Positions 35,736 to 41,958 of a stretch of DNA of 41,958 bases are shown here, one piece after another (the first letter of the stretch is position 1; the number at the start of each line of letters is the position of its first letter). Position numbers and translations under genes: made by a program. The notes beneath the pieces are model-generated. The model did no database searches. It was not told the DNA's origin and saw only the letters and a list, made by a program, of their open reading frames with translations. The DNA is taken from positions 1 to 41,958 of the forward strand of contig NZ_BMMQ01000013.1 of assembly GCF_014646015.1 (NCBI RefSeq). The letters run 5' to 3'. Origin of the DNA: Microbacterium nanhaiense (GTDB lineage Bacteria > Actinomycetota > Actinomycetes > Actinomycetales > Microbacteriaceae).

Positions 35736-35862
35736 GATCTCTCCGTTTCGTCAGGTGCGGCTTCCCCTCCGAGCCTGACCGGCGCATCATGTGCGATCTG
35801 TTCAGCTGTAGATCTGATTCTGCCTCACCTGTCGTCGTATGACAACACGACAGAAACAAGAG

Positions 35863-35888
35863 GGCCCTCACCCCGAAGGGCGAGGGCC
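35863..35888 (-). terminator. Terminator of tRNA-Asn
   Basis: GGCCCTC / GAGGGCC arms plus inner CCC/GGG pairs. On the minus strand the hairpin begins 3 nt after the encoded CCA and is followed by CTCTTGTTTC, so it works as intrinsic terminator for the tRNA. Confidence 0.8.
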
Positions 35889-35890
35889 AG

Positions 35891-35965
35891 TGGCTCCCCG
35901 AGTTGGACTCGAACCAACAACCTGCCGGTTAACAGCCGGCTGCTCTGCCATTGAGCTATCGAGGA
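35891..35965 (-). tRNA. tRNA-Asn (anticodon GTT)
   Basis: Minus strand: acceptor TCCTCGA pairs with TCGGGGA, the anticodon arm is GCCGG-CTGTTAA-CCGGC with anticodon GTT, T-loop GGTTCGAGTCC, discriminator G, then CCA encoded at 35893-35891. 72 nt plus CCA. Confidence 0.97.
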
Positions 35966-36133
35966 TCATCTCGTTTTGTCGCCCCTTGCGCGGCAACTCG
36001 TTAAGCCTAACATCGCCCCACAGGCGAGGGCCAATTCGAGCGCGCCCCCGGGCGCGTCGTCCTCAGGAAGCCCCGTACCCAGCGGCTCTTCCTCGAACAG
36101 CGCGCCGGGGATCGTTGCAAAGGGTTTATTTGC

Positions 36134-37804
36134 GTGAGTAGCGTTGTCCTCATGTGGAGACGCACTACTCTGTGGGGCAGCGAACGGATCGCTGACTTCA
36201 CCCACGGGCGGACTGCGGCGCTACATCAGATGGCGATCAGCCTAGTGTCGCTGTTCTCTGTAATGGTCTCGTTCGCCCTCGGGTCGATCGAGAACACCAG
36301 CATGTTGATGGCGGGCCTCCTGCCCATCCTGATACTCATGGCCCTGGTTGTCGCGCTACCGTGGTTTCGGATCCCACGGCTCTGGGGCGCGCTTATCCCG
36401 CTCATCGATGTGATCGCGATCGGGATGATGCGCGAGTCGAATCCCAGCGTCGGATTTTCCCTGCTCTGGGTCTTTCCAGCGATCTGGCTAGCCACGTCCT
36501 TCGGCCTCTTCGGTCTCCTGTTGGCGAACCTCTTCATCACCGGCATCTACTGGTTCGCTCTGGGTACCGATTCGCAGAACGGAATCAGTCCGACGGCGGT
36601 ACTCATACCCATGATCATTGGCGCTGTCACCGTCACGTCATACGTCGGGGCTCGCCGATCCGCTTTTCAACGGTTGCTTCTCGATCTCCAGGCGAGGCAG
36701 CTTATCTCCACCGCCGCCCAAGCCCATCAACAGGAGAACACGCTGAAGGAAGTGCTCGATTCGGTCGACTTTGGCGTCGTACGAATCTCCTCCGGCGGGA
36801 AAGAGACAGTGCACAACGACGCACACACGCACATGCAGGGCTTGCTCGGCTCCGGAGAACGCCATCCCGCTCTCTACGCCGCTGACGGGATCACCGAGCT
36901 CACTGCCGAGCAGACTCCGCTCGCACGAGCTCGGCGGGGCGAGACGTTCGAACGAGACCTGGTTTGGTATGGGCGACCGGGCGAAGGGCGGCGCGCACTG
37001 AGCGTGATCTCCCGCGCGTTGCCCCCGTCGGCAACCGGTCCGGCAGGAGGCATTCTCGTCTCACTGGACGTGACCGACGAGGTGACGGCGTTGCGGGCAA
37101 GAGAGGATCTCGTAGCGTCGGTATCGCACGAACTGCGTACTCCTCTGACGTCTATCCTGGGGTATCTCGAGCTGGCGCTTGAGTCTGACGATCTTTCGGA
37201 GGGCGTCCGCCGCAAGATCGAGATCGCCGAGCGCAATGCGACCCGATTGCTGACGATCGTCTCAGACATCCTCACCGCATCGGCCCAAGGCAACGGCGGC
37301 GTTCAGGTGTCGATCAGAGCTGAGGGAGCACGCCTCGACACGGTCGTTCGGGCAGCCGTGGAAGGCTTTCGGACTGCCGCTGCCGCGCGGCAAATGACGA
37401 TCGACAGCACAGCGGTTGAAGAAGTGACGGCGTTCATCGATCCGGTGCGGATTCGCCAGGTCGCCGACAACCTGCTCGGCAACGCCGTGAAATACGGCAA
37501 GGACGGTGGAACGATCGATGTCGGCGTGACGTGCGATGATGACCACGCATGGCTGGTTGTCAGAGATGACGGCCCAGGCATCTCTGAAGAGGAGTTACCA
37601 AGGCTGTTCGACAGATTCTTCCGCGCAGATTCGGTGCGTCGGACATCCGTCCACGGGAGCGGATTGGGCCTGTCCATCACTCGCGAGATAGTCCGGGGCC
37701 ACGGGGGCAACATCACCGTGCAGTCTCCACCGGGCTCTGGCGCCACCTTCGTGGTCCGGCTGCCACTTCACCAGAAGGAAACGATCGACCATGATGGTGC
37801 TTGA
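36134..37804 (+). CDS. Membrane sensor histidine kinase (HisKA type)
   Basis: A 556-residue kinase. Residues 30-170 contain about six helices without a large external loop, so it probably senses within the membrane. Residues 200-320 resemble a PAS-like domain. HisKA: H332 in SVSHELRTPLTSILGYLELA. HATPase_c: N450 in DNLLGN, DDGPGISEEELPRLFDRFFRAD and HGSGLGLSI. It should phosphorylate the OmpR-type regulator encoded convergently at 39030-39767. Start GTG 36134 has AAAGGG about 9 nt upstream; ATG 36152 is an alternative. The next gene overlaps its 3' end by 14 bp. The region is clearly less GC-rich in its wobble positions than the fab cluster, by impression only. Confidence 0.93.
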   Translation: MSSVVLMWRRTTLWGSERIADFTHGRTAALHQMAISLVSLFSVMVSFALGSIENTSMLMAGLLPILILMALVVALPWFRIPRLWGALIPLIDVIAIGMMRESNPSVGFSLLWVFPAIWLATSFGLFGLLLANLFITGIYWFALGTDSQNGISPTAVLIPMIIGAVTVTSYVGARRSAFQRLLLDLQARQLISTAAQAHQQENTLKEVLDSVDFGVVRISSGGKETVHNDAHTHMQGLLGSGERHPALYAADGITELTAEQTPLARARRGETFERDLVWYGRPGEGRRALSVISRALPPSATGPAGGILVSLDVTDEVTALRAREDLVASVSHELRTPLTSILGYLELALESDDLSEGVRRKIEIAERNATRLLTIVSDILTASAQGNGGVQVSIRAEGARLDTVVRAAVEGFRTAAAARQMTIDSTAVEEVTAFIDPVRIRQVADNLLGNAVKYGKDGGTIDVGVTCDDDHAWLVVRDDGPGISEEELPRLFDRFFRADSVRRTSVHGSGLGLSITREIVRGHGGNITVQSPPGSGATFVVRLPLHQKETIDHDGA

Positions 37805-38978
37805 CACTTCCACCGTGTCCACGATGACCTCGCTGGTCGTCGTCACAGCGGGCATAGTGTTCGTCTTCGAGACGCTGCTGCGAGAGGATCACAGCGTCAG
37901 CCGAATCTGGTCACTGGGCTTCATCACCGGCATCATCTCCTCTGTCTCCTACACCATCTGGGCGATGGACACGTCGGCTTGGTGGGCGGTTGCTATCGGT
38001 AACGCTTCCTTCGTCGCCAGCGCCGGATTCATGTGGCTCGGGTGCCGCCGCTTCAACGACAAGCCGTTGCGTATCAGTGGAGGGGTCGTCGCCTTCTTGA
38101 TCGTGACCACACTCGTCGCGACGCTCGTGGCCGGAGAAGACGGCGGGCCCTGGGCAGGAGCGCCAGTGATGTATGCGGGGCTGACGATCTTGCCAGGGGC
38201 GGCTGCTTTCGAGACCGTCACCGGCGCACTCGTGCGCATTCGCATCAGCGTCGCACTGACTGTCGTCTTTGTCGCTGAGGCCGCCTTCTATGGCACCCGC
38301 GCCGCAGTGCTCCTGGTCGTCGGCGAAGACAGCACGGCGTTTCTCACGTGGTGGGGGACGCTCCCCGCGAGCGTTCTAACCATCGTATTGACCGTAGTAG
38401 CGGTAGTCGTCACGTCGATGCTGCGAGCGGAGCGAACAGGTCTGCGAGGACGCCGTGCCGTAACGGCGCCCCGCATGCTGGACAACGCGCTGGACACGCC
38501 GTCGTTTCTCAGGCTCCTCGACAGATCCTTGCAACGGATGCGAGAGCAGACGACGAATGACGACCGGATGGCAGTGATCTCCGTCAGACTCGAGATGCTA
38601 AACGCGATAGCGATAGCCTTCGGAGGGCGTGAGGCGAGCAAACTGCGCACGTCGGTTCGAAGTGCCGCTCGATTAGCCGCGCCGGTGCAGGCATGGGTGG
38701 GGATCGACGGAGAAGACGCTCTTCTGATAGCTACGACCGTGCGCACATCCGACCAAGCCAACGCGCTGGCCTCTCGGATCGGCACGTCGATCTCCACGTC
38801 GTTGCAAGAGACGGGCGTGACTCTCGCGCCGGAGGTCAGGCTGGGTGTCGCGATCAGCGATGGTGATACTGATGCGATGGGGCTGGCCAGCAGCGCCCGC
38901 CAGGCGCGCCCTGAGATCGGTGCGTCCGACGGCGCGGGATCGCACTCTCCTGACGGCCCACCGATGTTCCGGCCGTGA
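37791..38978 (+). CDS. 7-TM protein with degenerate GGDEF-like domain
   Basis: A 395-residue protein. Seven helices lie between residues 8 and 210 with short loops. Residues 235-375 follow the plan of a GGDEF diguanylate cyclase domain: FLRLLDRSLQRM, AVISVRLEMLNAIAIAFGGREASKLRTSV, then where RxGGDEF is expected stands WVGIDGEDALLI (DGEDA at 306-310), and later VRLGVAISDGDTDAMGLASSARQA. The metal and guanine-binding residues are changed, so cyclase activity is unlikely; it may bind nucleotide or act as a membrane switch. It starts inside the kinase gene (overlap 14 bp), so it is translationally coupled to it. Domain assignment is by fold pattern and needs a profile search. Confidence 0.65.
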   Translation: MMVLDTSTVSTMTSLVVVTAGIVFVFETLLREDHSVSRIWSLGFITGIISSVSYTIWAMDTSAWWAVAIGNASFVASAGFMWLGCRRFNDKPLRISGGVVAFLIVTTLVATLVAGEDGGPWAGAPVMYAGLTILPGAAAFETVTGALVRIRISVALTVVFVAEAAFYGTRAAVLLVVGEDSTAFLTWWGTLPASVLTIVLTVVAVVVTSMLRAERTGLRGRRAVTAPRMLDNALDTPSFLRLLDRSLQRMREQTTNDDRMAVISVRLEMLNAIAIAFGGREASKLRTSVRSAARLAAPVQAWVGIDGEDALLIATTVRTSDQANALASRIGTSISTSLQETGVTLAPEVRLGVAISDGDTDAMGLASSARQARPEIGASDGAGSHSPDGPPMFRP

Positions 38979-39029
38979 GACGCAGTCGAATCAGGCTGAC
39001 GGGAGGCACAGGCGCACGAGGCTGGCTCT

Positions 39030-39767
39030 TCAGAGGGTGAGCCGGTAGCCCGCACCGCGCACCGTCTCGATCCAGCGAGGCTGTGCCGAGGAATCGCCGA
39101 TCTTTCGACGGAGGTTTGCGATGTGCACCTCGATGGCTCGTTCGTCGTGCACGTTGACGAAGTCGCTCGGCATGCCTCGATCATCGCGCACGATCAGAGC
39201 AAGCTCAGTCTTGCTCACCACTCGATGGTCCGCTCGGATTATCTCGGCAAGGATGTCGAACTCGCTACGGGTGAGCTCGACGGTGACGCCCTCGACGGTC
39301 GCCAGACGCATGCCGGGATGCACACGCACCCCCTGGTGCTCCAGCCATCCCTCGTTTTCGTCCTCCGCGGGCTGAACGGCTGATGTGTCGACGACCATAC
39401 GCGGGCGACGCATCATGGCCTCGATCCTGGCACGCAGTTCTCGTGGGCGAAATGGTTTGGTGACGTAGTCGTCCGCGCCGGACTGCAGTCCCTGAAGAGT
39501 GTCGATCTCCTCGGTTCGCGAGGTCAACATCAGGAGATAGGTCGAGCTGAATGCACGGATGCGCTTCGCTGTTTCGAAGCCGTCCATTCCGGGCATGCTC
39601 ACGTCGAGTGTGGTGACGAGCGGATTGAGACGCCGCACCAGCTCAACGCCTTCAAGACCGGCAGCGGCGGTGTGCGCGTCGAAACCGGCGTTCTCGAGGA
39701 TATCTGCCACGAGCGATCGGATATCAGGGTCGTCCTCGATGACGACCCCGATGCGAGGTTCTTCCAC
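39030..39767 (-). CDS. OmpR-family response regulator
   Basis: A 245-residue regulator. Receiver: E11-D12-D13 acidic pocket, phosphoacceptor D55 (TTLDVSMPGMDG), T72-S73 region in LTSR, K104 (VTKPF). C-terminal winged helix at about 145-245 with LTRSEFDILAEIIRADHRVVSK and HIANLRRKIGDSSAQPRWIETVRGAGYRL. GTG 39767 is chosen due to GGAGGT placed 6 nt upstream; the frame runs 29 codons further up. It is the probable partner of the kinase at 36134. It lies downstream of the signal peptidase operon on the same strand with a 123-bp gap, so it may have its own promoter or be the fourth gene of that operon. Confidence 0.93.
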   Translation of the reverse strand: MEEPRIGVVIEDDPDIRSLVADILENAGFDAHTAAAGLEGVELVRRLNPLVTTLDVSMPGMDGFETAKRIRAFSSTYLLMLTSRTEEIDTLQGLQSGADDYVTKPFRPRELRARIEAMMRRPRMVVDTSAVQPAEDENEGWLEHQGVRVHPGMRLATVEGVTVELTRSEFDILAEIIRADHRVVSKTELALIVRDDRGMPSDFVNVHDERAIEVHIANLRRKIGDSSAQPRWIETVRGAGYRLTL

Positions 39768-39890
39768 GCCGTGACCTCCGCTAGCCTCGTGTCCAGCGAG
39801 CGTGGACTCCGTGATGATACCGCAGAAGATCCTAGTGAACGCTTCACCGGGCACGACTGCTCCCGCGACCGAGCCGGGAGGCAGGGTTCA

Positions 39891-40415
39891 TCATGGACAC
39901 AGCGTGGAGATCCCTGTCCGGTTCTCGACGACCTGGAAGAAGATCGTGGGGTATTGCCAGTCCGAGCCGTGTGCGTGAACGCGCGGGAGCGCATCGCAAG
40001 TCCAGGTCTCGTCAACTCGGAACTGTGCGCCTAGCCTCACACCGGAGGTCTCCCACGGCCACGGCTCGGCGTCAGGGTCGTCTTGCTCCGCGAGGCTGAC
40101 GTCGAAGGATACTGACCGCGCTCCGTCCGGAGCATCGAACGTAATGTAGTAGTTGCGCTCCCGCGAGCCCGGCGTTCCCCAGGTTTCGACGCTGACCTCG
40201 GCCACAGAGCACTCTGCGAGCGGTGCACCGTCGTAGCCATATGCCGTACAGGTGTCGGCTTCGGACGCTTGCCCCCAGATGCCAGCGCTCACAGGTGCGG
40301 ATACCGTTACCCTATCCGACCATGCCGCAAGGGTCGGGCTGGACACGCCGACAACAGCACAGAGCGCTCCGGCACACATCAGCGCGATCGTGGCAACGAA
40401 CCCGCGGCGTCCCAT
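39891..40415 (-). CDS. Small exported protein with SipW-type signal sequence
   Basis: A 174-residue protein of unknown family. N-terminus MGRRGFVATIALMCAGALCA, hydrophobic to about residue 30, then AAWSDRVTVSAPVSAG: the pattern A-x-W-(T/S)-D followed by a beta-type region is the mark of SipW-dependent exported proteins. Four cysteines in the mature part (C56, C69, C140, C173) could form two disulfides. No sortase motif or C-terminal anchor is seen. Its ATG shares one base with the stop of the signal peptidase gene (TGATG), so translation is coupled. It is likely the second substrate of that peptidase. Confidence 0.7.
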   Translation of the reverse strand: MGRRGFVATIALMCAGALCAVVGVSSPTLAAWSDRVTVSAPVSAGIWGQASEADTCTAYGYDGAPLAECSVAEVSVETWGTPGSRERNYYITFDAPDGARSVSFDVSLAEQDDPDAEPWPWETSGVRLGAQFRVDETWTCDALPRVHAHGSDWQYPTIFFQVVENRTGISTLCP

Positions 40416-40930
40416 CAGGCCACCGCCGTCCGCGGCGAGGTCTCTTCTTTCGGGATGAGGAGGGCGAGCCCGAGCAGACCGAGCAGGCCTGCCAGGAGAG
40501 GCACCGCCACGGCCGGAGCCGTCATTCGCATAAGTACGAGACCCCAGCCGGGCACCTGCACCGCAGGTGCCCAGACCTCACCGTCGACAGCGTAATCGAC
40601 TGCATCGGTGAACTCGTTGTTATCACCTTTCATGGTGATCGTGTAACCCGAGTCACCGTCCGGCTCGATTCTCTCGATGCGGTGAGTGACAAGTTCGCCC
40701 GCCACCGGGTTCGGCAGGCTGACGACGTCTCCGACCCTGAGGTCATGTGCCTGTACGCGAGTATCCACGAGCAGATCGCCCGTCATGATCTCCGGCTCCA
40801 TGGAGCCGGAGATCACCACCAGCGGCTGTATGAAGCCTGCGGCGGTCGCACCCCAGATCAGCGCGCAGAGTCCTCCTACCCCGGCGAGCGCCCAAAGTAC
40901 AGCGAGCGAGATGCGGCGGAGGCTCTGCAT
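40415..40930 (-). CDS. sipW: Signal peptidase I, SipW/ER type (Ser-His)
   Basis: A 171-residue membrane protease with a helix at about 8-35 and another at 137-160. The nucleophile is S43 in VISGSMEPEI. The general base position has H83 in GELVTHRIERI instead of the lysine of ordinary bacterial LepB, as in SipW of Bacillus and in archaeal/eukaryotic enzymes. KGDNNEFTDAVD is box D with conserved D103. It cleaves the signal peptides of SipW-dependent proteins; genes for such proteins are on both sides, 32 bp upstream and overlapping downstream. ATG 40930; ribosome site weak. The gene name is by class. Confidence 0.88.
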   Translation of the reverse strand: MQSLRRISLAVLWALAGVGGLCALIWGATAAGFIQPLVVISGSMEPEIMTGDLLVDTRVQAHDLRVGDVVSLPNPVAGELVTHRIERIEPDGDSGYTITMKGDNNEFTDAVDYAVDGEVWAPAVQVPGWGLVLMRMTAPAVAVPLLAGLLGLLGLALLIPKEETSPRTAVA

Positions 40931-40962
40931 GGTCGGTGTTCTTTCGTCTTTTCGAGCGGGAC

Positions 40963-41520
40963 TCAGGCCGTGGCAGTGCCGGCAATCGTAATGATTACCG
41001 TGCCCTCGGCTCCCTGATTAGCGGCAGACCAGTCCGAAGGCGTGGTGACGGTGAGCTCGAAGTGATCACTGGATGCCGAGCCGCCGACGGAGGTGAGCGA
41101 GGACACGAGGTCATTGACCGCAACGGAGGGAGCGTCCACGAACGTAGCGGTCGACGTGAACGACACCTCGGAGGTGAGCGCGGCGTTTACCGAACCTTCG
41201 TTTCTTACCCAAAGATCCACCGTGCGTGTCTCGCCCGGTAGAAGATCTGCGAGTGCGCTCGCAGGCACGACGAGCTCGACGCTGCCTGGATCATCAGACT
41301 CGCTCCACGTCGTTCCGTCGAGGGATCCCTGAAGGTTGAAGGTCGCGGCACCGGCAGGAGCGGAGAAGAACGCGTTATCCGTCCAGGCGGCGCTGGTGAT
41401 GGCGGCTCCGATCCCGCCGACAGCGAGCGCGGCCAGCGCGAAAGCGAGGATCGGGCGGCGGTTTCCGTGCCGATGCTCACGGGTGCTACGGAGGGTGTCC
41501 TGCGTCGTGTTCTCTGTCAT
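40963..41520 (-). CDS. Exported TasA/CalY-like protein with SipW-type signal
   Basis: A 185-residue protein. After a charged stretch (HRHGNRR, 16-22) there is a hydrophobic segment ILAFALAALAVGGIGAAIT and then SAAWTDNAFFSAPAGAATFNLQGS, which fits the SipW-dependent signal pattern (G-x-x-T-x-A-x-W-T-D ... T-F-x-L-x-S) very well. The mature part is predicted beta-rich (VDLWVRNEGSVNAALTSEVSF), as in TasA/CalY fibre proteins and DUF4352-free bacterial relatives. No cysteines. First gene of the three-gene minus-strand operon. ATG 41520 has no clear ribosome site, so a leaderless or different start is possible. Role probably as surface or matrix filament; this is inference from class. Confidence 0.75.
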   Translation of the reverse strand: MTENTTQDTLRSTREHRHGNRRPILAFALAALAVGGIGAAITSAAWTDNAFFSAPAGAATFNLQGSLDGTTWSESDDPGSVELVVPASALADLLPGETRTVDLWVRNEGSVNAALTSEVSFTSTATFVDAPSVAVNDLVSSLTSVGGSASSDHFELTVTTPSDWSAANQGAEGTVIITIAGTATA

Positions 41521-41776
41521 GCTTCGACAGTAAGGAACCGCCCTCAGGCGATCCGAAAGGACGGCTCAGGGAGACCTTAGCTTCTCCCGAAGAGTGCCGA
41601 CACGTGAGGTCAGGCCCCGTCGCGCCCGCTGGGCGAAGGGCCTCTGAAACTCCATGAGGCGGTGGATGCGTTTGACGTTCCTCTGGTCTGCGACTAATTA
41701 CACATTCGGGCGTGAGGAATGGATCGGTGACAACTGATCGTTAGCGTCGGGAGGCGCTGACGGGGAGGATGTCATC
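41521..41776. other. Promoter region of the SipW operon and left part of an IS3-type element
   Basis: About 256 bp without a gene. The first part must carry the promoter of the exported-protein operon (minus strand). From about 41700 the sequence probably belongs to the IS3-type element whose orfA begins at 41777; I could not fix the terminal inverted repeat because the other end lies outside the window. GGGGAGGATG at 41762-41771 serves as ribosome site for orfA. Confidence 0.5.
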
Positions 41777-41958
41777 ATGCCCGGTCCCTATCCCAGAGAG
41801 TTCCGCGAGGATGTCGTCGCGGTCGCTCGCAGCCGTGAGAGCGGCGTCACCATCAAACAGATCGCCACCGACTTCGGTATCAGCGAAGCGACCCTGCAGA
41901 ACTGGCTCCGCCAAGCCGACGTCGAAGACGGGAACCGTCCCGGTCAGACCGCCGCGGA
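41777..41958 (+). mobile_element. IS3-family transposase OrfA, N-terminal part (cut by window end)
   Basis: Sixty codons are visible: MPGPYPREFREDVVAVARSR, then GVTIKQIATDFGISEATLQNW and LRQADVEDGN. This is the helix-turn-helix OrfA of IS3-type elements (HTH_28/Transposase_8 type), with the usual actinobacterial start 'PYPREFRxDVV'. OrfB with the DDE domain would follow outside the window after a programmed frameshift. The element borders the SipW module. Confidence 0.9.

Noticed and set aside
35891..36133. tRNA-Asn as integration site for the SipW region
   Set aside because: Islands integrate at the tRNA 3' end, which here faces the fab cluster; the accessory region lies on the 5' side and I see no repeat of the tRNA 3' end.
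36134..36151. Kinase start at GTG 36134 as certain
   Set aside because: ATG 36152 is also possible; the sequence does not decide it, so only the longer form is listed with this caveat.

Overview
The window is chromosomal DNA from a high-GC actinobacterium, most likely a member of the Microbacteriaceae (Microbacterium-like). The support is rbpA, polyphosphate glucokinase, an SCO4848-type membrane protein, DUF3145 and DUF3817 genes, and the block aceE - PucR-type regulator - fabD - fabH - acpP - fabF - DUF3145, which is typical of that family. Species assignment would need a database search. Both ends lie in insertion-sequence genes: the C-terminal end of an IS5-like transposase at 1-126 and the start of an IS3-type orfA at 41777-41958.

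Layout. 1-7,100 is a mixed accessory stretch: a bile acid/arsenite-type permease, a GNAT acetyltransferase, a HIT protein next to a GNAT-kinase fusion, an SDR, a ferritin-like/zinc-ribbon pair, a decayed alpha/beta hydrolase and an APH-type kinase. 7,100-12,150 holds an M20 peptidase coupled to an MFS exporter, then a MarR regulator coupled to a second MFS exporter, then a DUF3817 protein. 12,190-18,600 carries a short UvrA-like ABC protein, an AEC transporter, an SDR, a glycerophosphodiesterase, rbpA and ppgK. 18,700-26,100 has a secreted CAP-domain protein, an acyltransferase, a NarL-type two-component system split around a DMT-type permease gene, and a DedA protein. 26,119-27,307 is a compact minus-strand unit: tRNA-Val, a zinc-ribbon coiled-coil gene and rnpB. 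27,475-35,735 is the pyruvate dehydrogenase E1 and type II fatty acid synthesis core. A tRNA-Asn follows.

36,134-41,520 is the most distinctive region. It encodes a membrane histidine kinase, a 7-TM protein with a degenerate GGDEF-like domain overlapping it, a convergent OmpR-type response regulator, and a minus-strand operon in which a SipW-type signal peptidase lies between two small exported proteins with SipW-type signal sequences. This resembles the TasA/SipW fibre-export arrangement of Bacillus, here with a dedicated regulatory set. I consider it the best candidate for a little-described system.

Working logic: AceE feeds acetyl-CoA production and the FasR-like regulator sits between AceE and the fatty acid genes it probably controls. 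Candidate hairpins on both sides of acpP could tune acyl carrier protein level. Several convergent gene pairs are separated by clear stem-loop terminators. Most stretches without genes are short; those over 300 bp are described in the feature list.
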